A stretch of 64,000 bases of DNA from Pteria penguin (Eukaryota > Mollusca > Bivalvia > Pterioida > Pteriidae): assembly GCA_035048485.1 (NCBI GenBank), contig CM068580.1:53422975-53486974 (forward strand), read 5' to 3'. The stretch's first letter is position 1, and every line of letters begins with the position of its first letter. This document shows positions 48,555 through 63,500 of the stretch, piece after piece. The notes below the pieces were generated by a model, which worked only from the letters and a program-made list of their open reading frames with translations, did not search any database and was not told where the DNA came from. The translations under genes and the position numbers were made by a program.

Positions 48555-51500
48555 TAATAACTAGATTGCACGCATGACAATGTTATGAATAGGTTTCAGG
48601 ATTGATGAAAATGATAACTCATTTGTTCACATGACAGTTGTAGTGATTAGACTGAACAACTAATTCTAATATCACACCACAAGTTAAGGACCAGATTTCA
48701 TACATGTCAAGCTCTCAGATTAGATTGCTAACTTAAAGCAACATCATACTAGTTACTTCTCATTCACATGTCAAAGAAAATGTGGGATGGGTGGGAGGAT
48801 TATAATTTTTTTTTTGACCTTTACATCAAGCACTAATGGTACATTTAAATCCTATATATACGATATGCTGATGTTTGAATGATGTATTTAATGATATGTT
48901 GAAAGACATGTATATGACCAAATATTAGAATTTGACATGCACAGAGACTGTGTATTTATATTTTCAAAAATAAAAAAATCGAAATGGCCTTTAAAGGAGG
49001 AGCAGATTGGGATGAGAATATACAGATCAACTTGATATGACCAAATATTACCTACGAAATAATGATAAGATCACCCACAAGAAGAGTAAAATAAGTACAA
49101 TGCCGATACATGCATATTGATATGTCTCTCTTAAACATAGAACAAGTACATAACTTCATGTAGGTTGCACACATGTCAAGATTAATGACTAAATTTTACA
49201 CATGACAAAGTTGATGATTAGATTGCTTAAATAATCAAGTGGATGCCCATATTGTGTATCTGACATAGTGGATGAATGACTTCTACAATTAATAGACTAG
49301 ACTAGATTGTACACATGGTGTAGTTGATGACTAGATTGTACACATGGTGTAGTTGATGACTAGATTGTACACATGAAATAATGGTTGATTAGATTGTACA
49401 CATGACAATGGATGACTAGATTGTACACGTGACATAATGGATGACTAGATTGTACACAAGACATAATGGATGACTAGATTGTACACAAGACATAATGGAT
49501 GACTAGATTGTACACATGACATAGTGGATGACTAGATTGTACATATGATATAGTTGATGACTAGATTGTACACATGGCATAATGGATGACTAGATTGTAC
49601 ACATGATATAGTTGATGACTAGATTGTACACATGACTTAATGGATGACTAGATTGTACACATGACTTAATGGATGACTAGATCGTGCACATGACATAATG
49701 GCTGACTAGATTGTGCACATGACATAGCGGATGACTAGATTGTACACATGACATAGTAAATGACTGGATTGTACACATGATATAGTTGATGACTAGATTG
49801 TACACATGACATAATAGATGACTAAACTGTACACATGACATAATGGATGACTAGATTGTACACATGACATAATAGATGACTAGATTGTACATATGATATA
49901 GTTGATGACTAGATTGTATACATGGCATAATGGATGACTAGATTGTACACATGATATAGTTGATGACTAGATTGTACCCATGACTTAATGGATGACTAGA
50001 TTGTACACATGACTTAATGGATGACTAGATTGTACACGTGACATAGCAGATGACTAGATTGTATACATGACATAATGGTTGACTAGATTTTGCACATGAC
50101 ATAGCGGATGACTAGATTGTACACATGACATAGTTGATGACTGGATTGTACACATGACATAATGGTTGACTAGATTGTACACATGACATAATGGTTGACT
50201 AGATTGTACACATGACATAATGGATGACTAGATTTCACATGTGACATAATGGATGACTAGATTGTGCATCTGACATAATGAATGGCTAGATTGTACACAT
50301 GACATAATGGTTGACTAGATTTTACACATGACATAATGGATGGCTAGATTGTACACATGGCATAATGGATGACTAGATTGTGCATCTGACATAATAAATG
50401 GCTAGATTGTACACATGACATAATGGTTGACTAGATTTTACACATGACATAGTGGATGACTAGATTGTACACATGACATAATGGATGACTAGATTGTACA
50501 CATGACATAGTTGATAACTAGATTGTACACATGACATAGTTGATAACTAGATTGTACACATGACATAGTTGATAACTAGATTGTACACATGATAAAATGA
50601 ATGACTAGATTGTACATATGACAAAGTGAATGACTATATTGTACACATTCCAAAGTGAATGTCTAGATTTTAAACATAACAAACTGAAGACAAAATTTTA
50701 CACATAACAAAGTGAATGACTAGATTGTCACAAGAAAAAATGAATGATTAAATTGTTCGCATGTCTAAATGGATAACTTTACTGCACACATATTAAAGTT
50801 GATGAATAGATTGCACACATGATAAAGAGGCTAACTGCATTGATTTAAGGATTGATATGATGGATGTCTAGATTTTACACATTAAATCCTCTATTTCAAG
50901 TTTGACAAAGTGGAAACATAATTGCACACAGAGCAAGTACACACATTTTTTCTTGATTCCTTATGGAAATCATGTAGTTTATCTGTCAATATTTTTGTAA
51001 TGAATTATATGTCAAAAGGTTTTCAACAAATAGGTTTAAAATTTCCAATACAGATGTAGAATGATAGGACGAACATGCAGTTAATTTCAGAGTCATGCGG
51101 TAATATAGAAGCAGAATAAAGATATGGTTTTAATCAGTTTGAAGACGACACACAGGACAAGTTGATTGAATGAATACATGTATAAAACGATAATTCCCAA
51201 TTGGAGCCCATGTTTATACCAGTAACTATTAAGATAGTTTCTACTAAGTTGCACTCAAAGACACATGGCACAATAGGTCGCAAAGACTTGTTATGCAATC
51301 CATGCACTTTTAAATTAATTGAAATATAACTTATAAATAATATTTGTAGACAAGATTTGAAAAAGAGGTAAAAAGTTAAGAATTCATTGTAGTAAATATG
51401 GTCATCTAATGTTAATCAAACGACCATCCCCCCTTCCCTTTCCATTATGGTTTACACTTGAAATATTTACACTCAAATATTTATGTAGAAACTTCAACAT

Positions 51501-54500
51501 CAGTCGTTACAAAAATTTCAGAAATTACTCCAAGATCATTGACCTCTTGACCATTTAAAAAATATTGTTTATAACTTTCGAATCGTAAGAGGTAGAGCTT
51601 TAGTGTTACACATGCGTATTCTTGTGACAAGACCTTTCCGTCGATACAATAATTTATGACCTCGTGACCGTGACCTTTGACCTACGTTTCAAAAACTTCA
51701 TTTAGACTTCTTTGCCACTGGGGGCATTCGTGTTTCACAAATCTTACTTTTTTCTTTCCTTTTTTTAGGGGGGGGGGGTTACTTTATACTTTATAGTTAC
51801 TTTAAATTATTTGACCGACTTTACGGAAGTTATTCGACCGACTTTACGGAAGTTATTCGACCGACTTTACGGAACTTAAGACGACATTCCTTCATTTATT
51901 GATAGGTCAAATAATTCGGAAGTGGCGTTTTAACATCACTTAAATGATTTTTTCCAGAGGCAGATAACTAGACAGTAGTCTATGTCTATGTTTTAGCTAA
52001 AAGTTTTTATCTGTCTTTCTTACAATTTTGTTATTTCGTAGATAGTCTTGGAAAACGCGAAAGTTATTGCTATACGTTTGTTTCATTTTATGTATTAAAT
52101 GAATTTAAGATGTTTCATGGACGTATGTCCCTGGTGTTTGTGTAAGTGTGTGTTGTGGGGGATTTTTGGTTTTTGGGGTGGGTTTTTTTTGGGGGGGCGG
52201 GGGTTTACTTGTCTTATTATTAATATTTTTATTTATTTCTTTTTTTTTTAATTTTACTTACTATTATTATCTTGAATTTATGTACATGTGCGACAAAAGA
52301 AGAAATTTTCTTACTGTACTACCCAATGGTGCTCTTTGAAATTAAATTGTATAAGGAAATACGATAAGCTTTGAATGATTTGATCTTTTTTCACGTATAA
52401 AACGCTTAGTTTGTGAGCGGATCTGTCCATCAGAAAGCCAGATACTCTGGATATTGGATTGTTTATAACGTCACATTCGATTCCCTCGCGTGGACCATCA
52501 CGGTGGTGGACCATCTACGTGTAGTGCATGAAAAGTAAGTTTTAAGTAAAGAAGCTCGTGAAATATCAAATGCTGGTCTATGTAGAGTTTATGAAAATAA
52601 TGCCTTCATGCACATGTATTTCTATTCCAGGGTTTTGATACGGTTACAAGTGCAAAAAGTTAAATAATTCAGATAAGGACTGATCAATGTCGGCCAATGG
52701 AACTGATTTATGTTTAAATCGCTGTTTAATGTATATTCATAAACCAGTTTATACCTAAGCGACTGTCAAATAACCACTATTTTCCTTATTGAATTTTAAA
52801 AATTGTTTATTAGCTTCTTTGTTTAGCGACTCGTTATCATTGCATATATACATAAGTAAACGAAACAAATTAAATATTTATACATTAAGTTTTTATCTAC
52901 ACTATATATACATGTAAAGGTAAGATACATTTTATGGTATTGTGCATACACGTCACAATGCAGTATATGAAATAAGGGGAAAGTGAGCAAGAGATCGGCT
53001 GTTTTGTGGTGTGTTTGGGAGCCCAATAGAAATAACAGTGGTCTCTTTACACAAGGATACGTTTATATTTTGAATACGTTTGGATGTTGTCTGGTCATAC
53101 CGGTCCCTCATTTGGTCAAAAAGACACATCGCTCTGTTAACTTGGACCAAACAAATACATACAACAATGACATTAGGAGATTAACGCTAAATATCCACTG
53201 ATCTAGCTTATTTTACTAAATTTTTGAATATATTTTCAAAGTGAGCAGTACTGAAATAAGTTAGATATCTGAAGAAAATCGTGTCTGATAGATTACATAT
53301 TTTAGAATGTTTTACATACGCCGTCACAATTCCATGCACTGAATAATGCTCTATTTCTTAAATAAGAAAATCGCTTCTTAAACAGAATTGAAATTAAAAA
53401 GATAAATACCAGTAAGAGCATAAAAACATTTAAAAGAAAATTATAAAGAAGAGCATCATGTTCTTACGTTCTTTGAATTATTATGGGCCGAGCTGACCAA
53501 GCTATTGGGCTAAGTTAACGCTGATCTTTCTGATATTATCACATTTTGCTTCCTTGTGATTAGAAAGTTGTCGACAAATTGTAGTCGGACATTTAAAACT
53601 TGCAAATAACACCCTCTGAAAGTCTTGAGAGAATGCTCACCAAAGACGATACACATACAGTTTTTATGTATAAGCTGAGTAAGCAGAGTAACTAAGATTG
53701 TGAAGACTTACCCAACAGGAACATTTGTTGTACAGCTTTGTCGTGGCAGATCATGAGGCGGCGAAGTTTGCTGGCCGGTTCATAGAGTGTGGCGATGTCC
53801 ATTCTGGTCGATTTCTCTTATCTAAATAACACATTGACAGAAAAACGACGACTTTATCCCATTTGTCATGTGATCACATCTACTCATCTTAACCCAATAG
53901 GATTGCATTCTCTTTATTCTCTGCATTGGCTTCTTATCTAATTAACAAAGCATGTGGTACACGCACTTTGATTATTGTCATGTTTATGTAGCAATAAAAT
54001 CAAAGACACCATGCCTTTGAACATTTTCACCTGTGACAATTATCAATTAACGAACTTTCGTTCGGTGAAATTATAACAATTTACCTGAACTATCAACTAA
54101 ACAAACAATCGATTAGGGGATTAATTGATTTTCACAGAGGGGAGCCGCTCTGTATAGATAATCACAGCATGCTTAGCGAGAACAAGCCAATGAGCGGAAA
54201 TATGACACCGGAAGCCAATGGTACAGAGAAACCAAATGGAGTTTTAAACCATTATAATGAATCTGCATTAATTTACAATATACAATTTATACAATTTATA
54301 ATATTTGAAAATCTTACCCCCAAAATATATGCAATTAAAATTTGCAAAATTTTCAAAAATAATGAAATTGTATTGTAATAAACGTAAAGAGAGATTGAAG
54401 AGGAGAGGATAATTATTGATTATACATCATTTATTTTATATTTACCTTTAATGTGATTTATATCCCAAAGAAGTATATGCAGTCCGGTAAAACAAAATCG

Positions 54501-57500
54501 CCAGGTGATTGTGTGAAATAATAAAATGAAATGAAATATTTACAGGCTATCCACATTATTCATATGGTGTGTCATACTTTCAATGGCATCAAAATGTCAT
54601 TAATAACAATTAGATTTTAATGGCTTTTTATCGGATAAGGAACCATGTATCTTCAATGTTTTGTCAATTTCATACCCGTAAGCCTCTTAGTAATCAATCG
54701 AAAAATATAGATTTAATATTGCTAATTAAGGAGATAACATCATGATTGATTGTATTGTCCCTGAGGACTAGAGTTTTAATGTGTCAGAAATATATTTTGA
54801 TTTCTGATGAAGTTATACAACTGGGAAAATTTATTTTACATAAAATAGATCTAATATATTTATCCTGAATCTTTACTGCAAAAGAATCTTTACTCAATAC
54901 CGGATACTTGGTTTGAATGTGTCGAAATGTACAAACGAAAATCCCACGCAAATCCCCAGTTCATAAATGTAATATTTCGATAATAGTTCCGTTGACAACA
55001 AACGTATACGTAGAAATTAATAAACTGTTGTTGAATTTTCAACACTTTCAGATATATAATCTTAGAGGTTTTAAATCGTTATTAGTAAAAGGAATAAGTT
55101 TTATACGGTCACGCCAAGTGAAATATTTTTCGAGATCTATTATCAAACTATCTTTAATTTATGAATGAGTAAAATGTAAGTGTACTGCTGTTCATATTGA
55201 CAATCACAAGGATTAGTTCAACACCAAACCTGGATTGTTTTATCTAAATGGTGGTGGTCAGTGTATTGGCAGCGTATGAAAAAAAACCCAAACAAACAAA
55301 AACATGCCCCCCCCCTAAAAAAACATCAACAACAAACACCTCATCATAGTTATTGGACTGGACGGAGACTTGTGACCAGGTGGAAGGTTACAGTGTGTTC
55401 AAGCGCTGCACTAGCGGAGCTACCAATGAAAGCTCGGCACCACCCGTAATACTTCTGAAACTTCACTGGACTTAAAGAAATTATCTAGGAAGTTGTACGA
55501 TTTCATCCTTGACATAAAATGATACGAAAGCATAATATTTACAGTATCTGTGCATTTTATATTTTTGTGTTTTATTTAGTGTTACCCTATTCCGTCATTA
55601 TTCAGTTTTCATTCATTTTCTCTTTAAAGGTGTGATGGATTAAATTGATATTAGATATATAGAGTTATCAAGGGAAGATGCAGGTCAAGTTCAAATATGG
55701 GTGTGGTCCGGTGATTTTTGACAGAGTTATTGCCCTTGAACATAGAGACTTTCTTAAAAATGACAGTTTTCGTTCATTTTCTCTTTAAAGGTTTGATGGA
55801 TTAAATTGATATTGGAAAAATGCAGGTCAGCTCTGAATATGGGTGTGTTCTGGTAATTTTTGACAAAGTCATTGCCCTTAAACATTAGAAATTTCTTGAT
55901 TTTTCAAATATTAGTTCTTTGGCAATTTTATTTCACTCACTTAGCTGCCAGTGGGTCAATTGTGTCGCACTGACACATTAGAATTCTAGTTTATAATTAA
56001 GTATGTGGTTTATTCGACTCTTCAATAGCATATCTATATTTGCACAAAAAATGACACACATCATTAAAATGTGATTAACCCTAATGATGTATTGCAAAGA
56101 GATAAGTTTCAGTGATGTGTCCAGGGAGCAAAACTGTCCCAAGAATTTGATAGTGTCATGTGTTTGGGCTTTTCTTATATAGGTGTGTATGGAAATGGAA
56201 CTTTTAGTAGGACTTGTCCAAGAGCCAGAAATAATCATCAGAGAAGAAATGTTAAAAATTCATCCGTGGCAGACAGGGGGGGGGGGGGGGTGTTTGGCCC
56301 CCCTTTTTTTGGCACTTTTTAGTTTTTGGTTCAAGTGAACTACTTGTATATTTTCATACTTTCAACTTCTTTTTCAGAACTGTGGAAGGGATTTTAATCA
56401 AACTTGATAGAGATATAGTACTCAAGGTCCCCTACAAGTCTACAAGTGTTTGTTATTATTTTGCCAGATCCTCAAAGGACAGATTCAGAGGGTACCTCCT
56501 TTGACAAACTACTACTTCAGACCAGCCGCATAGATCATGAATCTTTATGCATCTGAGTGATCTAGATAGAAGACTGTCTTAAGAAGTGCTAGCGATATTG
56601 GTTTCATTCCAAAATGATATTTTCTTTTGAAAAGAAACAAATCCAGAATTAGTACATTTTTAGATGTTCTTTTCGATTTTCATAATGTATGAGTATTAGA
56701 ATGATGTGATGTTGATTTTGATTCAGTTTTGAAATGAAAGTTCTAAATAGGATACTTTTGTTAGAGAACATTCTGATACTTTGTATGTTTGTCATGGGCT
56801 TAAGGTGTTGAGGGGAGTGATAAAGACCCATTTGGACCCCTTTTCTGAAATCCTTAACTGTTTATGATCTTCAACAGGTACATCAAACATGAACATTTAA
56901 GGCAGTGTATCTAAAGAATTTTATTTTGTTTTTAGGTATTGGTTTGATAGCTGCTGGTCAGAGTGATTCAGTTATAGCTGGAGGAGTGGAATTCATGTCT
57001 GATGTCCCTATCCGACACAGTAGAAGAATGAGGGAACTCATGCTGAAAATGAACAAAGCCAAAACATTACAGGCCAGATTGGGAATTCTGTCTCAACTTA
57101 AACCGGCAAATTTGATGCCAGAGGTGAGCTGATTTTACATTCAGGTTATCAGATCTACTCTAATTCTGTATATACATGTTACCTATGATAATGAAATGTT
57201 AGGAAGTACATTGTATTGCCAACAAACATCAGTGCAAGTAATTTATTCTGATGCATCTTTCAAGTTTGATTTGTTTGAATTTTTTAAAATCTAATTCTAT
57301 ATATAATTCACTTGTTGAACAAAGCAAAGAAAATTTCACGTAGTGGTAGAAGCTTGGTGGCCATGTAGGCTAAAGCAAGTTCTAGAACTTCCCTGAAACC
57401 TCTCACTTTTGTCAGGTCTGGGTTCAAATCTAGTCAGGTTAAGTAGAACATGGTCTTGGTGAACCTTCCAAAAATTCATGGTTTTCTGTGGTTACTGTAG

Positions 57501-60500
57501 TGTCTTCAACCACTAAACACTGGTCAAAACCATTTAGATGAAATAAGTCACAACCATATACATGTAGATAAAATATGTCACAACCATATACATGTAAATA
57601 AAATAAGTCACAACCATTTACATGTAGATAAAATAAGCCATGATGATGATTCTGAATATGCTTTTGAATGATTGTAGTTGCCAGCAGTTGCTGAATTTTC
57701 ATCCAACGAGACTATGGGTCACTCAGCAGACAGACTGTGTGCCGCTTTCAATATATCCAGACAGGAACAGGTAAGATATTTACAATGAAATCTCTAGAGA
57801 ACTAGGAAATAGCATGAGTTTTTTCATATGCTCTTATATAATAGATCAGTGTGTCTGAGGAGTGGGGGATTTGGCTTTTAATCAGAAGGATACATGTTCA
57901 GACTTTGATTCATGGCTATTAGTGCTGTGCGTTGCACCAAAATTTTCAGTGCTCTGATAATTGAGAAGGTTCGATCGGTTCACTGATTACTATTTCCAGA
58001 TTTCGGTTTGGTTCACTTTGCATTTTAGTTTGTGCTTCGGGAGAATAATGGCAGCAAGAAAATGATCAAATGTTTGGAATTATTTTAAGTATGTAATAGA
58101 GGGGGAGGGACAGATAAAACCAAGTCTGAATGCAACCTTTGTGCAGCCAAAGCCCACTTAAATATATAAATTGGGGTTAACTAGCTCCTATGAAAACACA
58201 TCTCGTCCATATGCATGCCATTGCGTTTGAGAGGAGGTTTTGATGTCAAGACCGACGTAAAAAGGACAATAAAGAGAAAAAGCCGATCTCAACAGGACAA
58301 CTGGGGTTAGGCTCTTAGAATTCTTAGTGTTTCATAGTAAATCAGGTATCCAAATATGTATTTCCACAACTAGATTTACAGAAATATACCAAACATACTG
58401 AACCGTCCCAGCCCTACTGGTTATATCCAATGTGGGATTGGACATTGGCTGAATCCCTTGTTAATGGCAGCTGTAATCCCTAGTACATGTATCTGCTTGT
58501 AATAAAGACATTCAGTGGTAGGCCTCACAGAACAAAATTCACTCTCCTTATAAATTTGATATTAAAACCTCCAAAATTAATTGATTGTTCATTAGGTAAT
58601 ACATGTACTTCTTTATAGATACTATCAAAATATGCAATTTATGTATAGAGAATTTATGGTGTCATACATATGTTAAGTGACATCATTTTAAGGAAATACT
58701 TTTACTTTCTTTTTGCAGATATGCAAAGAGACAGAACTACAAAAAAAACACTTTTTTCTGCAAAAAATCACCAGGCTAGATGTGGGAGTTTAGTGACTCT
58801 GGTCCTTTGAATCATTCACTGTTAATTCACAGTGATACATGTATTAATTGTGTATTTTATACAGATGTTCAGAACAACAAACATTTCTATTACAATAACT
58901 ATATATATGTAGTATATCAATATTAATAATTGGTTGATGATTACAGGATGAGTTTGCTTTACGTTCACACACACTGGCAAAGAAAGCTTCTGATGATGGC
59001 CACTTTTCTGATTTAATCAGTTACAAAGTCCCAGGTAAATATGTCAATTCAGCAGATAGTTTTAGTGTTTTGAAAGTGAACATTTCATGAGAGACTGTCT
59101 GCTTGTGATACATAAAGATCCGTAAAAATTATAAAGCAGTCTAAATTTCCAGGGCTTATTCTCAAGTTGAAGGTTTCTTGATCAACATTTTGCAAAAATT
59201 ATACAAAAGTTGCTGTAAATAAGACAGAGTTTTGCTTTCTAAGTGGAGGGGGGGGGAATTATGACAACCTCCTGGATCCACTATTGCTTATCAGCATTTA
59301 ATCAATTTTGACAATTAAAAACAAGAAGTTGACTGTTTAAATTTCTTCCTTGAATTAGTAGGTTTAACAAATATATATAGGTTAATGGGGTGGTAATATT
59401 CCATATGTTTTGTTTGTAGGTGTTTCTGAGGTTGTCAGTAAAGATAATGGTATCAGACCCTCATCCATGGAACAAATGGCAAAACTTAAACCAGCATTCA
59501 TCAAGCCACATGGAACAATCACAGCAGCAAATGCTTCATTCTTGGTAAGCATAGAGAAGAGCAAGGAGTTCAAGGTGGTTTCAGTAAAAAGATATATGTA
59601 TACTCAGTCACACCAAGCTTGCATACAAGTAACAGCATTATGGTATCCCAAACATTCTGAAATCACATGTATGTATGTTAATACTCATAAAAGTTTAACA
59701 CAAAAGTTATTCATTGAAGTGGATCCAATTTGCATTTTGAGCTTAAAGTGAAATGTAAATATCAGTACATACTGGTTTACAGATACAATTTGACATTAAA
59801 TATTGTTAATTGCTTTGATCATTACAAGTGATGGTACAGTTTAAAATGTATGCCATAATTTCATATGAAATGTGTATTTATAGATGTAAACATTCCCTTT
59901 CAGTTAATGGCAATTACAAAGGACGAAATTACATTGATATGCAGATCTATTTTCTGCTAATGACAGTGTAAAATTTGATTGCAATTATTTTTCGTTGGAT
60001 GAGTTAGACATTTTTATGACGTTACTCACATAAACACTAAGGCCTCATGTGACTGTTAACATTTAATTTTAATTTTTCTTGTTTTGCGAATGGCAGGCAC
60101 TTCATACAAATTTTTATTATATGAGTCATACACTCAGAAATAATCTATTTGATCAGAGATAAGAAAGAGAGAGACACACATAAAGTTAAAGTTGTTTCTG
60201 TTCATGATGATATCTGACGACCTGTGACATTTTTTATACATGTATTTTATATATCATATTATAGTGAAATGTATTACTCTTTCATAAAAACGATAAATGG
60301 TGACCATACAATCGTTATTTCAGAGTTGTTTGGATGGTTTTTTTTGTGTTATTTTGGTGAATCCCCGTTATTTTGGTGGTTCTACGCACCAAATGTTTTG
60401 TTCTATTTGGGATTTAATTCAGCATCTGTGTTATTCCAGATGAAATTTTTAAATTAACTGTAGGAGTAAAAGAGATAGAAATTGTTTAGAAAATGAAATA

Positions 60501-63500
60501 TGTACTTGACAGACTGATGGAGCCTCAGCTTGCCTTCTCATGTCAGAGGAAAAAGCACTTGCCCGAGGCTTTAAGCCAAAAGCCTACCTTAGAGACTTTG
60601 TGTATGTTTCACAAGATCCAAAAGACCAACTACTTTTGGGGTAAGCTTGAATGTAATACAGAACTAAAGGATATTACTAGGGTAACAAATGATTTAACTG
60701 ATTTTGTGCATTACAAGAAACGTGATGGAATGCAAATATCTAAAGGTATTGTTGCTCAAGACAAGGAAATACCCATTAAAAGCATATTAGAGATTTTCAG
60801 TCTCGGTTGCCATGTGGTATATCCTATCTTGAACACTTTGTATCCCAATGGGACATGTTTTGAAATGTTTAACAAACATGGATCAAGAATTTGACTTCAC
60901 TAAATCGGAACTTGTGAGGCCATATAAAGTATATAGGGTATACGGAAACCTTTGATAATGGATACATTAGGAGATGACTTAACATAAGGTTATCAATCTT
61001 CTTGTCAGATCCTAAATCTCCGATGTTGCCTTGACTATTTGTATATGTGAATTATACTAAATAAATGCCGTTTAAACCAATGGACACACTTGAACCTGAT
61101 TACATCACAGATAAGTACATGTAAAATTATGAGTTTGTTGTAACCAGCAGACATACAAATGGGTGCAGTCCTAACATAACATACACATTAACACGAAAAG
61201 CGGTCACAAGGACTGCTTTAGCGCACATGCAGACCAGACATGCACTCCTTGCGTTAACTCAAATTTCCTAATGCATGCGCTTGGTCCAGTTATACGTTCA
61301 CATGTCTACATTTGTAATTCTCTGTGCAGTGGTACGGATACATACATAAATGGATCTAATTAAATTACTGCGAATGTTGCCATATATACGTGTATTAAAT
61401 GTAATGTTAAATTGACACCCGCATTAAGGTATTCATATGTAAAATAACAAAGGAAATTACCATGTAGACATGCAATAAGGTATTTATGAAAAAACTTCAT
61501 CAGTTTATATTACAAAGAATTTAGCAGAATTCCTTCATTATTTTATTCATTGATTTTTAATTTATTTATGTATTTATTTCTTATTTATTCATTTATAATT
61601 AATTTATTTATGTATTAATTTAGATATTTTTTTTAATACACACGTATATGAATATGACCCACTCAGAAGTTTTTGAACAGTGTATGTTATATATATATTG
61701 CATCACTATCACGTGCCTTGCCGAGTCATTGATTGGCGATGGGAAATAACGGACATCAGAGTTCACAGGAACATGACCCCTTACGGAGTTTCCCCAGATC
61801 TTTATCCGCACTGGGACAAATAGAGAAGCAGAATAAAGATATGGTTTTAATCAGATTGAGTCAGGGACATACATAACACAAATGTGTTATACATCCCTGC
61901 CACAGTTAAAGTATGCCACTTCACTACTAGAAGAATGCAAAGTCACCTTTAGTATTGAGTAATTTGGCTTAAAAGTAAGTCATTGTGACAGAAACAAACT
62001 TGACAATGATTTTAGGCAAATTAGGTAATCTGTCAGTCACCACCATGTCTTCAGGTATGATAGTACAACAACCAAATCTCTGCTGATGCCCCAGTTTTGA
62101 CTTGATGAACACTCTCAACTGATATTTTCTATCTAGATCTCAAAGTAGGGATATATAGGTGGGATATATTCTATTAATCTTGTACTGTAGATGTACTGAT
62201 TTTTTATTTAAGATGATATGAAACCTTATCTTGAATATATGCATTAACATCATGAATGTCTTGTTCTTTGTTTAGACCAACCTATGCTACACCTAAAGTG
62301 CTAGAGAAAGCTGGTTTAACCTTGAAAGATATAAGTGTGTTTGAGTATCATGAAGCCTTTGCGGTATGTTCATATTTATTAGTTTGAATAAGTTCAGTTC
62401 ATTTGAAGTAAGGAATCATTGTGAATAGATTTCTGGTAATATAATTACCTCTGTTACATAATGCAGGGTGCCCACTTCCTATAAATTCCTATAAATTCCT
62501 TTAAATCTGACATTTCCTATATATTTCCAAAATTCCTATAAATTCCTATATTTTTGTAAATTTTCAGGTCAGTTATGTGAATATGTACCAAATTTCAAGA
62601 ACTATTGGTATCATCTGTATATATATTTAGTTTCTAACACTTAAATGCATTTAAATTTCTATAAATCAATGTTTTCTCTGTGTGTGTCATACTGTATACA
62701 GGTTGTTTTTTCTCTTGCGTGATATATCAACATATTTTAGGTTTATGATAAAGTAAAATGTATGACTTGTAATGCTTCTGTGGAACAAACTGGAACACAA
62801 TATTGTTTGATTAGTATACACCATGGAAGCTAGATTGATATTTATGCTAATGTTATTTATGCTATGTTGATGCAGAGATCTCCCTCAGAAAAAAGTAAAG
62901 AGTTTTTACAAACTGTTGTACAAAATATACACACGACTAGTTCTGTGACACCCATCCAAATAGCAAAGTCGTTCAGGGTTACAAACTGTAACTAATTTTT
63001 AGTGTTTGATTTTGTCTTATTATTTTTTTTCCATCATAACGAAATAACATGTAAACATGCATAAGCTTTGTTATTTCATTTATGTTTCTCTTGGTATTGT
63101 GTTGAACAAAATGAGAGCTTTGTAGAGATTTTATTGGAATATTATGCCTTATTTTCTACTTTTAGTCTAAATATTTGATGAATTAGTGTATGATCGGAAT
63201 GTTTTATCTTCTAACTGCTTGTATGTCACCTACAGAATGCTCAAAGGAGAACCTTTTTTACTATGTATACCTTTTTGGTCATTCCTTCAGATGTCACAGT
63301 TTCACATGTAAGGGGTGGAGGAGGCCACATTGTCCTCGAAATGACAAAATATTAATGAAAAATATTATTGAATTACTTTAAACACCTTAAATAGAGCAGA
63401 ATATTCCTATATATTTCCTATATTTTCTGCAATTATTCCTATATTTTTCCTATATTTTCTTTCAAAAAATCCTATATTGGTGTCTGAATCCTATATTTCT

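Noticed and set aside
49299..50645. Regular 29-bp repeats recall a CRISPR array
   Set aside because: The units abut with no unique spacers, and the setting is a eukaryotic intron. It is a minisatellite.
60493..60894. 133-codon open frame on the plus strand
   Set aside because: It overlaps HADHB exon 11 in another frame and continues into intron. The thiolase frame is clearly the coding one.
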